Assembly (NCBI GenBank): GCA_943736015.1
Contig: OX031071.1
Location: forward strand, 15,596,119 to 15,660,118
DNA length: 64,000 bases
Source of the DNA: Tridacna crocea
Lineage: Eukaryota; Mollusca; Bivalvia; Cardiida; Cardiidae
Direction: 5' to 3'
The translations under genes and the position numbers were made by a program. Shown piece after piece: positions 12,201-26,980 of the stretch (position 1 is the first letter of the stretch; the number at the start of each line of letters is the position of its first letter). The notes below the pieces were generated by a model. That model worked only from the letters and a program-made list of their open reading frames with translations, did not search any database and was not told the DNA's origin.

Positions 12201-15200
12201 CGTGATTTGGCGTCCCGATCATTTATAAATCTTCTGTTTTCTTCCGCGCCTGTGCTTTCTAGATTTCTTTCATGCAACCCACATATTAAAGATATAAATA
12301 TACTATCTCAATGCCAGGGCAACCCCACTGAATATAGTAGAGTTAAGAAAAGAAAGCGAGCGAAAACCGTTGAGCAGAGAAAACTATTGCATATGTCCTT
12401 AATTCTTTTTAATACTATTTCGTTTTTGTGGGAGAAATCCGTGCACTTATCCAGTCTTTCCTGGAATTTATATTTGTTTATCTGCTAGTACTGGAATACT
12501 TTTTTCAGCAGGTAAATGCTTGCCTTCACACATCGTTCAAAGCATCTAAATTGATGAGCTCATTTTTACACTATATACTGTTATGGTGACTATTTCCGAA
12601 AAGCAAAAAGTTGCCATGGTGGAAACCGAACCGGCAACCCCTAGTACCTTGGTCTTTCCAAATAGGCCATTAGTCTAAACTGACTCTTTATATATCGCCG
12701 TAAATGTTGTGGCTGATGCTTTTATGTCAGATATTTCAACAGTAATAGTGTACGTTGTTGGACTCACCTGTACATGACGAATTATCAGCTGTCAGCACGT
12801 AACCCTGGCAACAGTAGAGCACTTCTGTTGGACATGCAGTCAGGCGTTGCTTTTCAACTTCTCTGAAATTATTCATAAAATAATGTTGGCTTCGTAATTT
12901 GAACATTATCTAAGGTGTCAGGCCTACACTGATGTAAAATTCATAAAAATATGCAACGACTTACATGTATGGACCCACCCACTTTTAAACCTTTTGAACA
13001 TTACCATCTAGGGGCATATGCGAATGGGAAAAAAAACTAAGAGATAACAAAAAAAAACAAGGAAAAAAACCTACAAAAAACTAAAAAAAACAAAAACTAA
13101 GAAAAATGGGAAAAAAATAAAGATAAAAACATAAAAAGAAAATCACAAGATTTACCTCGAAAATCACGTATTTCCAATCATTAAATAGCCTTTTTTTCAG
13201 AAAAGGAAAAAATCTGTATCTACACACTGTGAAAAGCTATTCCAAATATGGTATGATGACGTCATCATGACGTAAGTCATGAGCGGTATAGTTATGTATT
13301 CATTTGCAATTGATCAGTCAAAATTTCACGTTTTTATAATTATCCGCCATTCATAAAAACGAAGTTACCGGTACTACACCGTCACATGTTTTACTTTTCT
13401 GAAAAAAACTAAACCGTCAACAATTGCATTGATTTTCTATTTTTTGAAAGGTGCACGTAGATAATAAAAGTAATATTATGCTTTAGTAACATTCCTGGTG
13501 CTTTTATTTGCTTCTCGCCTCGCAAAAAATCTTTGAAACCGCTTGACCGTCTGTTTCCCGCGATATCAAATATTTTCACGCGGCTCAAATAAACTACTTC
13601 CACCAGGAAAGTCGCTACAACATCATATTCGGTATATTACAAAATTAATCCTTTTCCCAGGGATTCTGATGGTGAATGTGCAAGTTGGCTTCTTCACAAA
13701 ATAAGACAGGAGAGGTCAGCATAATATTTTCAAATGGTTTTTAAAATGGTTTTCAACTAAATATATTTTGGTACAAGTAAACGAACAAGTAAAAAAGCCA
13801 CAGCATAGAAACTTCATATGCTTTTTACATGGCGATCATTTAACCTTCTTGCCGCGTTTTCAAGTCGCAAGATCTTGTCCAGCGGTCGTCTTTCTCTTTT
13901 TTAACGTAATTAATCTCAGTTTCTTCTTCGGCATGGATTTAAATCTATTTGTTAAATGAAAAATTAATAAATAATTATTTGAGAGGTCATTTGCAGCCAT
14001 GGCAAATCAATGTAACAAATCCTGTCTGAAATTCGTTAAATTAAATTAAACCACATTTATTTTCTGTTTCTGTTTTTTTTTTTTATTTCGCTTAATTTAC
14101 GAAACCATGACAGAACAGACTGAGTATCAATTTTGCAAGAAAAATGGACAGCAAATTCTGTGGCAGTCTGCATTTTAAACTCACCATTTTTGAGAGATTT
14201 GATGAACTCCCAAATAAACAGATAAATAAGAAAAAAAATTGTTCAAATCCTAGACTACCGGTATTTCCTACTCTGTTTATTTTTTTGCAATGCATAGAAT
14301 CACTTGACGACAAATGGACTCTGGGAAACCGAGGGAAACGACTTTGAACAAACTTCTGTACTTGTATCTGGAGACAACTCAACGTACATGTATACATGTA
14401 TTAATTATTCTGTTAAGTCTGTCTGTTTCTTGATCATTCAAAAAAAAAAAAAAAAAAAAGAAAGATACATCTTTTGATGTCTTGTATCACAGGAAGATTT
14501 TCAGATTATACAGCATATTTAGGGAATATATTGTTTGATTGTTGAGAATGATCCTCTCGGGAAAATAGCAAAATTTCCTTCCTCGAAAAAAGAACCATTA
14601 AACGGCATTTGAATTTTGAATTCTAAGGCAAGCCATTTAATTAGTTAATACAGACTGTGCCAGCCAATCAGATGACCGGCCTAGGATCTCAGGAATATAA
14701 TTAAGAAAGTTTTGTGTATACATTCAACCATTTTACTTACTGCTGTGTCGTAACTGAACTATTTACATATGGATAAGAAAGGTTTGTATATGTTGTGACA
14801 TTTTCTATTGCAGTCCAAGTCTGGTAGCATGGCGGAGTCACGTGACGTGAACATGGTCTTTGTATAGACACGTTAGTGTCTCCACATCCGCCACAGCTTT
14901 CTGAAAACAGTTCGAAAATGAAATCAAACTATAGTAAATTATTCTGGCGTTCGGACGTAAGACTTTATAATAGGAAATGAAATAATAAAAAAAGCTATGC
15001 TTTGTAATATGGGGTTTTGAATGCACCTGTAAAAGGTATCGACTTAGGTTAAACTGTGCAATCAGCTCATGCTGACCTGGGCCGAAACATTATTCCATTT
15101 GAAAAAAAAATCTCTGCATATCTAAGGACCATTCTACAGTACATTTTTTTGTTTTCAGAAAGAAAAACATTCTATGGATTCATAAGTATACAATGACTCG

Positions 15201-18200
15201 TGATAAAAAGATATCATTTCTTTAGAAATACCTTTGAAATATCAAAGTTTGTTTTATTTTACAGGGAGCGTAAAACTTTCATTTCACTTACTGCAGTATT
15301 CAACAGCATAAGGAATTAACCCGCAGCAGTCCTCAAAATAAACATGTTCAGAATTTTAGCAGATCGCAACTTATTATTATTTTATTAATCCGAGATTCAG
15401 AAATACAAGTAGGTCTGAGGCAAGCTTGTAAAGCAAGACGGGAAAATAAAGTTGTAAATCCCTCATAAATCAAATCCTAAAATATCCGTAAATCATATTC
15501 TTTCCTGAGTAGCTTTTGGAATTGTCTTTTTTTCCACTAAGGTAAAAATTATACTTTCAAAAAGTATATTCTCTTCAAAATTGTTTTCTATCATATCGTG
15601 ATAGCGGCTCATTTTTCCAACCGGGCCGTTATAAAATTGATACAGAATTACTATAGATACTTCGCTTTTATTAAAGAGAGAGAGAGAGAGATAGAGAAAG
15701 AGAGAAAGATACATCGAGAGTTACAAAGACAAGGACAGAGAAACGGAAAAAGAGAGAGACACACACAGACTGGCACAAAGCACACATGTACCTGCAGACA
15801 ATTGTAGCTGAAAACCATGATCCCCGTCAGCGATGGTTTTAAATAGGATGAGAGTATGATTATTATGGGAATAAATATCTGTTGAAAGTCTCTCTCTTTG
15901 GAATGGATCATCACAGCAAAAACGCCCACCTGAAAATCAAATTGTCAAGCGTTTCAGCGCCTTTGGCGAAAACAGAAAACATTTTAGACAGGAAATATCA
16001 AAATCAGACTGCATGAAAAATACTCTTCGTACTTTCCTCAAAATACAATTATAAGAATTGTCTAGACTTACATTTTTAGCACACCTGAGCACAAAGTGCT
16101 CATGGGGAGCTTTTGTGATCGCCCAATGTCCGGCGTACGTCGTTCGTCGTCCACAATTTCTTTAAACATCTCCTAAAACACTGGGCCAATCTTGATGAAA
16201 CATGGCAGGAATGTTCCTTGGGTAAAGCTCTACCAAAGTTGTTCAAGAGATTGAATCCCACCCATAACTCTGGTTGCCATTGCAACCAATAGGAAAACAA
16301 GAGCGGCAAATTGTCGCAAGATACGCCCGTCTTACCCCAAGTTGTAAAGCTGGGGCATGCACCAGACCAAATTCAAGTATGAAAAACAACAAAGGGCAAT
16401 AACTCAAAAATAAAGCAAGCAAGAGTTGTGATTTCTGTGCACTGCACTCCCCATCGATGAGATCTATCCACCCATGAAATTTCATAACCCTAGCTAGTAT
16501 AGTTTTGGAGATATGCTCCGGACAAAATTCAAGTATGAAAAACGACAAAGGGCAATAACTCAAAAATTCAGCAAGCTAGAGTTATGATTTCTGTGCACTG
16601 CACTCCCCCTCGGTGAGATCTATCCACCCATGAAATTTCATAACTCTAGCTGGTATAGTTTTGGAAAAATTCACCGGACAAAATTCAAGTATAAAAAACG
16701 ACAAAGGGCAATAACTCAAAAATTAAGCAAGCAAGAGTTATGATTGTTGTGCACTGCACTCCCCCTTGGTGAGATCTATCCACCCACGAAATTTCATAAC
16801 CCTAGGTACTATAGTTTTGAAGATATGCTCCGGACAAAATTCAAGTATGAAAAACAACAAAGGGCAATAGCTCAAAAATTAAGAAAGCTAGAGTTATGAT
16901 TCTTGTGCACTGCACTCCCCCTTAATGAGATCTATCCACCCATAAAATTTCATAACCCTAGCTAGTATAGTTTTGGAGATATGCTCTGGACACTATCTAA
17001 GTATGAAAAACAACAAAGGGCAATAACTCAAAAATTAAGCAAGCAAAAGTTATGATTCCTGTGCACTGCACTCCCCCTCAATGAGATCTATCTACCCATG
17101 AAATTTCATAACCCTACCTACTATACTTTTGGAGATATGCTCCGGACAAAATCAAGTATGAAAAACGACAAAGGGCAATAACTCAAAAATTAAGCAAGCA
17201 AGATTTATGATTCCTGTGCACTGCACTCCCCCTCGATGAGATCTATCCACCCATGAAATTTCATAACCTTAGCTAGTATAGTTATGGAGATATGCTCCGG
17301 ACAAAATCCAAGTATGAAAAACAACAAAGGGCAATAACTCAAAAATTAAGCGAGCAAGAATTATGATTCTTGTGCACTGCACTCCCCCTCGATGAGATCT
17401 ATCCACCCATGAAATTTCATAACCCTAGCTTGTATAGTTTTGGAGATATGCTCCGGACAAAGAACTGGACGCCGCCCGCCCGCCCGCCCGGACGCCCGCC
17501 CGCCCGCCACGGATGATCCCATAATACGTCCCGTCTTCGACGGGCGTATAAAAATAGCAAAATCTTTGAAAATCTTCTTCTCTGCAACTAGAAGGCGAAC
17601 AGCTTTGAAATTTGGTATGTAGCATCTCCTAGTAGGCCTCTACCAAGATTTTTCATTTGATGCCCCTGGGGTCAAAACTGCCCCCCCCGGGGGTAACATA
17701 GGAACAAAGAAGGAAAACTTTAAAATTCTTTTTCTCTAAAACTAGAAGGTGCAGAGCTTTGATATTTGGTATGTAGCATCTCTCTACCAAGGTTGTACAT
17801 ATAATGTCCCTGGGGTCAAAGCTGGCCCTGTTCCGAGGGTCACAAGTTCAAAACATAGAAATAAAGGAGGAAAACTTTAAATTTCTTCTCCTCTGAAACT
17901 AGAAGATGCAGATCTTTAATATTTGGTATGTAGCATCTCCTAGTAAATCTCTACCAAGATTGTCCATATGATGTCCCTGGGGTCAAAACTTGCCCCGTCC
18001 CGGGGGTCACAAGTTTAACACAAAGGCACATAGAACGAAAACTTTTAAATTCTTCTGCTCTGAAACTAAAAGGTGAAAAACTTTGATATTTGGTATGTAG
18101 CATCTCTGGACTTCTACAAAGTTTCTTCATACGATGCCCCTGGGGTCAAAATTTGCCCTGCCTCAGAGGTCACAAGTTCGAAACATAGGAACAAAGAAGG

Positions 18201-21200
18201 AAAACTTAAGAATTCTACTTCTCTGAAACTAGAGGGTGTAGATCTTTGATATTTTGTAGGTAGCATCTCCTAGTGGACCTCTAACAAGTTTTTTCTTAAG
18301 ATGCCCCTGGGGTCCAAACTGGCCCTGCCCCAGGGGCCACAAGTTTGGTTGGTTGTATTGGGGTTTAACGCCACTTTAACAGCTAAGGTTATATCATGGC
18401 GGTCGGTGACGCACATGTGTTTCCTGGCTTTCTCACACCAGCACTTACACTACTTTCTTTCCAAAGCCACCGACTACTTTTCTCACATGCTTCAGCAGAG
18501 GTGAGAGGCGAAAAAATGCCGGAAAGAAAGTTCGCCTCAACCGGGTATCGAACTCACAACCACCAGGTCATGAGTCCGACACGCTCACCACTGAGCCACC
18601 CGGGCGGGAGCCACATGTTTGATTTCACAGTTTAGTACTCAGGTGAGCGATGTAGGACCATCATTGTCCTCTTGATTATTATATATTTCGACACCACGAA
18701 CTTATCTATAGACGTCAAATTGCCTTTCCTACCTCACAAAATGTTCATTCAAAATCCGTTTCCAATCTCGTAAATATAAGTAAATGTTTATCCTAAACAA
18801 TTGGATGCCTCTTATTTACTTGTACTTATGTTTCCTAAATAAGTTCACCCCTTTTAAAATACTCTTATCACAATTGATTCTTTGGCTGCACGGCGAGCAT
18901 AAGAACTTATCCTGGACAGTGTAGATCAAGATGAGACGGCAGAACACGGTCAGATAAGGAGACATTCTCCGAGAAACTTAGTAATGTTAACATCTGGACC
19001 TTTAATATAGGCTTAAAAGATCGTTTTTAATTTCTACAGCAGGTTTAAGTTTCAAGTTTGACTCCCCTACAGTTAACCTGTATGTCCTAGAATTTGTTAA
19101 TATGATGTAGATATTACCCAATTAATTCCCCAGGTTAAAGCAGGCATGTGTCTGGAACATCGCAGAGTAGTATGAGGGCCGGTTTGGGGACAAAGATGAC
19201 GTAATCGGCCGTCATCTTGACCTACTTTCGGCCATTGTGTTACTAATTTTAGTACCTTATTTGCATATAAAAGGTTATAGGTGTGTCATGGGAAAACGCA
19301 GCATGTATGATGAATCTTGGATGTGGGTTGGCCATCTTGGATAAAGGTCGGCCATGTTGGATCAAGATCAGTATACAGAGCTGACATCTGTCCCTCGTGC
19401 TGGTAAGTTCTCACGGGCATTGAGGGCCACGCCTTTTCCTTGCCAGCCAATGAATAATAATTTACCGGCAACTCCGAAAAACGCCCTAGTCAAAGTCTGA
19501 CTTTCAAATAAGACCTTTAGTCCAGAACAGGGTCTAAGGTAAAAGTATGCGTATGCGTGAAGCAAAACGTAGATGTGTGATCATCAACTTTGTTTAGTGT
19601 CATTACATCAGCTATATAAGGCGTCAGATGATCTAGTCAACTCCTCAAGTTAATCCCTTTTAAGTCGCCAGCGTGTCACGGTTCTATTGATATATGACCG
19701 GATGTCAGAACAATGCCCCTTTTACCTGTCAAACTTAATTCTTCTTCAAGTCCTCAGCGCATCTGACCTAAGCCGGATATCAGAACAATACCCCCTTTCA
19801 GGGCCAAACAAAGATGAAGTAATATCGTATGACCTGTTCACTATAACTAGTAACTCATTTGCATATAAGGATGTTACTATGTTTAGACCAGCGGACATTT
19901 TTGATGACGCATTATTAATTTTTAGATGAGCGGCTATTTTGAATGATTTTTATATATTGACCAGCAGACCTTGGATGTATTAATTTTGGCAATCACTTTA
20001 GATGACAATTTTCTTTTTAATTTTTGGACGACCCCTTTTTTCTTTGCACCAATACTGGTTTTTTGTTCAGTTATAAATTTAGAGAGAAATAGCTTTAAAA
20101 ATGAGTCATATCAGTGAGTATCCTAACAGTATACAGAGCTGACGTGTATACTCTATCTAGTAATATTCGCGGGCATTAAGGATTAGGCCCTTTTACAAGA
20201 CGGAGATATTCCCACTTAGACTCATTTTTAATGCCACACCAAGTCAAAGAGCCGATTCCTAACCGTAGTACGACCCTCGGCCAAGTCTATGCGGTTTAGT
20301 CGGTCTAACGACACACCCATGCTCTTTGAAGTATCTCATAAAATTCTACAAAAATAGAATACGGAAATAAATATAAAACGTTACCTTTGATGTGATCAAC
20401 GTCCTAAATGTAAATGACAAAAAATTATAAGTCTTATTTCAATATATCAAGTGCACATGCATCATGTTTTTAAACATTCGTGTTTGAACACGTTTGGCTC
20501 ATGTCACCAGGTTGTCTGAATTCATTTATTTTGTAACGGAAATGAGTCACTAAAAATAGTAACACAATGGCTGAAAGTAGGTTAAGGTGTCTGCCGATTG
20601 CGTCATCCTTGTTTGGCCCCCCAAAGCGGCGCTCATACTACTTCGGACCTTGTAGCTTACAGGGCCAGTACTCTGACTTTAGAGCAGCCTCGACCGCCCA
20701 ACATTTTTGCTGCTGATTATCACTGCTTTCTTAACCCTTGACCAGACAACAAAATTAAAGCCTTGTTCAACCTCAGAGCAATTGCAGAAGACAATTTTAG
20801 TACAGCTTAAATGGGGGTAATATTCTTTGATAGGATAAGAAAACATTCTGGAAAAATGCTGATTACTGACATTTTCTCCTTTTCCCACAAAGTTTTTAAA
20901 AGACGTCTTTCCCAGGGTAGTCGGCATTATGCGGCAAAATGTTAAATTACTTAATTTCAGTACTTCAAATCATATTAAAAGTTTGTTTCTTTTTCCTGAT
21001 CATTCTTGTATGTATGCTGTGTTGTACTTTGTATGTAAAGATGAATTGCTATACATGAAGTTCAAATTCAAGCAATAACTGATTAGTTCTGTTACTTGTC
21101 GAACTTACCAGTATTTCCTAAGTTATCGTTTATCCTGATTTCAACAAAATCGATACAGGGTAAGTAAAGATGATTGGATTTACAAAATGAACTGTTCATA

Positions 21201-24200
21201 AATGGTTCTGTAAACTTCATTTTGATGATGGTGCCCTCGGGTGACTGCAAATAGACAATTCAACAGCAAGAAACACAGGTAAGTGTGTAAAATTAGAGTC
21301 GCATCTGTTCAGACAACCACCTGGATTTAATGGTCATCTGCTGTAAACGACTGCCTGAAATACCTTGCCGACATTTCATAGGTAACATACCCATAGTAAG
21401 CAATTTCCTGGTGTCTCCGACCAGTGACCATGCAAGTTACGACCACTATTGGCGACCATAGAATTTCATACAAACCCCCTTAATAATCAATGTCATACTG
21501 TATCATATATAAGTGCCATGCCTTGACAAAATGGTTTAAAGCATCTTCGCGTTGCATTATACAAAAAAAACCTAACATAGTTATGGACCCATATAATCAA
21601 TTTTTGTGTAATAACCGGCGAAATGTAAGCTTAAATACTCCTTGAATATGTAGAAAATTTACCAAAAGTAAAATGTTTCAACACTGGTTAGTGTGTACGG
21701 GCTGCGAAGGCTGACCCGAATCCAGATCGATACATTTTGTCTGTGTGTTTAGCTCGATTTTCTTTCGACATGACTAAAACATGACTGATTATCATATGAA
21801 AATGGGCAGCCTATTATCATACAGACGTTCACCCATTTGCACCAATTTAATGATTGTTTGATTATTAGATTATCTAGATAGACTCTCACTTTTAACTTTA
21901 TAAGTATAATTTGTAAAGTATAAGTAGTTATTTACTTGTTTAAAGGGTAACGATATAGTCCTTTATCCTGGTACTATCCATAACGCATCCTGCTGAACCC
22001 TTTACTTAACAACAAAATTTGAGACTTGGTCAGATCCACAGATTCTGGAGATAACTGATTAAATATGACCATATAAAATGAAATTCCTTCTCTAAAGGAT
22101 AGAAAACATAGTGGGAAAAGCAGACAAATACTGGTTACCGCATCGCTGTAAATGCTAGTCCCAACAGCACGACAGGTTTTAAAGGGTCGTATATTTAACC
22201 GAGTCTTGAGTCCCTACTGTATGCACAAGATAGTCGGTTTTCTCTATCAGTAGCAGTTACCTTTCTATCACGGCAACGTGTAATATATTAAAGACATTCC
22301 GATTGGTCAACTTTGCTAATTAAGTTTATATAATGAAGAAAATCGTTAAAATAGCCTCTGCCACTATTGTGAAAATATGTCTGTATAGGTACAACGGTGA
22401 GATCAATTTACTCGTACCTGTAACAGCCAATAACATTTAGTTCCCGAGGTATAGGCATTTGGAAATCCTGGTGACTGGATAGTGGTTACTGTATAATTTG
22501 TAAGGATTATTTCTGATCCACAGTCATCTGTAAACATAATACAAAGCAATAAATAGCATGACTCTAACCCGATATACCTTTCATTAACATTTTACGTAAT
22601 TATTTGAGGAGTGCGTGTTTTATCCACGAGCTGTGATGGTATAAACTTTATCAAGCTTATTCTTGTCGACGCTAATTACTGATGGTTTGAATTTAAATAA
22701 AGATTTTCAAACAATAATTTACAAAATGTATACCGTTCCAAAGGGCCAGATGATAGCCACTATGGTAGCGTGATTGGCTCTGGGCTCATTGTTTTGTTTC
22801 TGGCTTGGGTTATTATCTTATCTTATATTGTATTATCATTTTTCTTTTCGTTGTTGTTAACCGATAACAAATTAACCGGTAAATCATTTACTTTCGCCAA
22901 TACTCAGTGAATTTAGAGTAGTCGATTCGGAATCGAAAAATTTGTTTGTATACATAAGCGCCCAGATATGACATAATATATAACTGTTTGCATACAAACG
23001 TTTTATAATCCACGTGTCTCAAAGGTCACCCCCATGGGAATTTGCGGTTAGATTTAAAAGAAAACAAACGTTATGTATGCCATTTAGACAATCATCACCA
23101 AAAGATTTATTTGGCAATTATTTATGAGGCATGCTCTGGAAACTGGGGTGTCATGCATCTGCGAGATGCCTTATACCAATACAAACATCATACACTTATG
23201 AATTATTGGTGATTTGCTGATTTATGAGGTAGTAAAGCTCTTGGAAATACAGGAAATTTACTAAAAGCAAAATGTTTCGACACCTGCATTGTGCAGGCTG
23301 ACCCGTGTCGACACGTTTTGGAGATATATTAAATACCTTTTTCAAGATGGCGTTACTTATAAAACATGCTATTTCTTACGGGTTGTGCACCAAGCATTGA
23401 ATTACTCCTAACATAAGACTGTTTTTTTTTTTTTTTTTTTCAAAAAATATAGAATGATAATGGAAACCAAGATAAAAACCTATTGAAGACATCTAGGTCT
23501 AAAAGAGCCACGATTCAGGAGCTAACATTGTATGTAGAGACTTGTTCTTACCGGTGGAGGGCGCTACCGTTTCACAGTAGTCCCCAGATAACCCGTCCGG
23601 ACATCTACACCTGGAACAGTTCTTTGGGTCCTGGTACCCGTCATGATTGCAGACGCCAAGAAGCAAAGCTGGGTCACAAACGTCTGAAACATGTTTTCTT
23701 TGTACATTCATTTGTGTGTTTGTTATTCATCTATAGGAAAAAAAAGCTGATGACGCCATTATTCTTTTCGGTAACTGCTCCTATATTATACATTATGAGG
23801 GACAACATGCTCGTTAGCCCGAGTTGTTTATTGAATGTGGTGCATAACTCACAACCAAGGTTTACTTAACGAGGAACTAAGATAGAAAGACGGTTCTTTC
23901 AATCTAACATGACTTACTCGTGATCAAAGGAAAGCACGCTCATTTTAGTATTCAAAAGCGATTTCGGTTTTTTTCCCTTTAATGAAAACATAGCTGTTCT
24001 AGGTACTAACCAAAACTTAAACCTGCTGCCCTGTCAAAAAGTTAAAATTTAATAAAACCTTACCCAACAAGCACACACACAAAAATAAACCTGCATCGTT
24101 TTACTAATTCATTTTGGTCCTTTCAAACAAAAAGGAAGAATGAGAAGTCCATTATTAGAGTAGCAGTCGCTCCAAATGCTCTGAATATACCCCATCCGCT

Positions 24201-26949
24201 CTTATCAGTCGCTCCAAATGCTCTGAATATACCCCCAGCCGCTCCTATCAGTTGCTTCAAATGCTCTGAATATACCTTGACCCGCTCTTATCAGTCGCTC
24301 CAAGTGCTCTTAATATACCTCTACCCGCTTTTATCACTCGCTCCAAATGGTCTGAATATACCCAGCCCACTCTTATCAGTCGCTCCAAAATGCTCTGAAT
24401 AAACCCCAACCCGCTCTTATCAGTCACTCCGAAAGCCCTGAATATACCCCAACCCGCTCTTATCAGTCGCTCTGAATATTTCACCACCCGCTCCCATCCC
24501 AATTCCAATGTACAATGTAATACCGACCAATTTTGATGTTGATCTTTAACATAAAAGAACTTGGTTTACTGATCTGTACAAAAAAATACATAAAAAAATC
24601 CATCATTCTCAATTTTTATGAAAAGGATATCGGTAAATCCTATAGGACTTTCCTTCCTCGTAGGTAAAGAAGCGGAAAAAAAAGCGATTTGTTACGTCAA
24701 GCGACTTTCATTGATCAAACATGGTAGGATGGAGACATGGAACAGCCAAAGGCGATTTAATTTACAAAGAAAGACGTAACTTTATACTGAATATCGTCGA
24801 TTTTACCTAGCTTTTCCTGCAATACCTTTTTAGAGCTTAATCCACGTGTCATCTTAGGATAGTCCTTTTACATGTAAATATAGCGATAAGTATCACTTAA
24901 CCCACTACCAAACGACAATATTTTAGACTGGTCCAAATTGAAAGCATTTGCAGACGACAAAATAAAAGTGATTGAAAATTTGAATTTGTTTTGTGAAGGG
25001 TAGAAAACATTGTAGGAAAAGGAGAAAATGCTGGTTACCAGCATTTTCTCCTTTTCCAACAATGTTTTCTTAAGGCTTCTTTCTCAGGGTCGTCAAAAGT
25101 AGGGATGGTGTGGTAATGGGTTAATGTCAGCTTGTGCAGAGTATGGTTAAATATTTTCGATGATATATTAGAAGTTTAAAGAATGAGATAGGTTTAGACA
25201 GGAGCAACTGCTCACGCTAGCCATTTCCCCTCTTCCCTGCTACCACTTTTTTGAAACTTAAAATGAGCTGCCCAGAGATGTTAAAAGGCTGTAACTAGAT
25301 TAATTTTGTATACCACCGCAGTAGGCTTTGTTTGCAAGCTTGACGTCATAAAACGACAGTTCTAACTGCTGACCCATGCTGTTTTGTAGAAAAGAATCAC
25401 GTGATTTTATCGTCGCCAAATCGTCTTGTGCGTCGATGGAAAACTCCTGAAACAGTAACAAATGTTGAACAAGAAATATCTTAAAAATACGACTGACAGC
25501 GTTAGAGAAATAGGGGATATATATGTATTCTTTGTTAAAGATCGAAGTTTATTTTATCGAGTAAACATCATCGGTAATATTTTCAATCCAAGTGAATCTG
25601 ATTCGCATAAGCTGAGAATTCAACGATGACAGCATATGAGTTTGCGTTGATACAAAGTAGAATATTTCATCTTTAAATCCTTTCCAATCTACAGTCAAAC
25701 TAAAATTTTTCGAAAACATCAATCTCCCAACTCATTCTCCTTCTACTCTGCCTACCGGTGTTTGGGCCCTTTTATATCAAAACAGAAGAATCGAGAACAC
25801 CCGAAAATTTCCGGAGTATTTACGAGAAAAACACTGGAGAATTCGAAACATACTCGTATGCTAAAGTAAGGCAATGAAAATATTAATAATTTTTCTCCTT
25901 ATTTTATTAGACAAGGATATCCTGGACCTATCATACAATTCGTTAAGTGTACATACATTACTATCGATTAAAATCGTGAAAAAATAATATTCTTTCTTGA
26001 CTGTTCTGCGCACATCTTGTTTGTAAACAAAACATCAAAGGTACTAAATCACTAACGAAAATTCCGTAACAATAGAACTTGTTACTCAATCGATAGTTAT
26101 GCATTGGCCACTAACAGTTTTACTTACAAGAGCATTGTAATGCATGACGGATGATATATCGTACTGAACACCAAGATTGTCGATCATTGCCCAGCTTATT
26201 TTTTGGAAATTATGTTCCTGACCTGAAATCATAAAATGAAAATGTCAAGAAAGACTAGTCGTAATAATCCTTTTTTTTTTCCTTTACCAGAAACCCCAAA
26301 ACTTTACTACCTGTCTATTTTGAAGTCATTTTAATGAATGATGTACAAAAGAAAGCAAACAATTAAAAACAAAACACTTACCTGGTAGAATGTTTTCTAC
26401 AATGGTATAAACATATAAATCCCTGTCTTCACGTGCATGTTCGTGCCAGAAGCCAATCGAATGGCCGATCTCGTGTGATATTATGCCTTTCTGTAAGAAA
26501 AGTAGAAAAGAAATATATTTATGGACCATGTTGTACAAAAAAGGTCGAATCTTTTTTGCAATCAGTCAATTTTTCACTTGTCAACAATACCTCAATTGCA
26601 TTTATGGATCCATAATTATGTGAAGACTTGCTTGGAGTGCTGCACAGATGATCATAGCATATCTACTTGGCGTCATACAGCAATCAATATTAACTTCCAG
26701 CATGTTTTCCTTTTCTCACTTAAAAAAAAATACTTTCAATGCTTCAACAGGAATGTGCTCGCTTGTGAATATCAAAGCAGTGCAAGTATTTTTTTCAAAG
26801 AGATTTAAATACCAAATCAAAGCGCTTAAATTACTATAAAACTTACACTGATCAACTTACTTTTGACAAACAGATTTTTCCAAGCAAAGGTTTTACTAGC
26901 TGATATCCAAACAATATAAAATAGCTGGGTTTTAAGATCTTTTGTGAGT

Positions 26950-26980
<31 letters not shown>

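Larger units (their letters stand above)
16083..18676. mobile_element. 2.6 kb molluscan-type composite repeat, ACCTGAGC ends
   Basis: Starts ACCTGAGCACAAAGTGCTCA and ends near CTCAGGTGAGCGATGTAGG, short inverted ends. Parts in order: a leader with GCTTTTGTGATCGCCC; a seven-unit 156-bp array (16363-17460); a GC-rich run of GCCCGCCC (17469-17510); a second array of about 130-bp units built on TTTGATATTTGGTATGTAGC and GATGCCCCTGGGGTCAAA (17540-18345); then an inserted SINE. No open frame for a transposition protein. I cannot name its class. Confidence 0.7.

Noticed and set aside
15292-15331. 40-nt minus-strand microexon reading [13 protein letters not shown]
   Set aside because: Cysteine pattern is attractive and the donor is GTAAGT, but its phase fits neither neighbour, while the flanking astacin exons join in frame without it. 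It could still be an alternative exon.
16363-17462. CRISPR-like regular repeats
   Set aside because: The 156-bp units are tandem without unique spacers, and the DNA is eukaryotic.
24257-24508. 83-codon minus-strand frame
   Set aside because: Simple translation of the 44-bp minisatellite.
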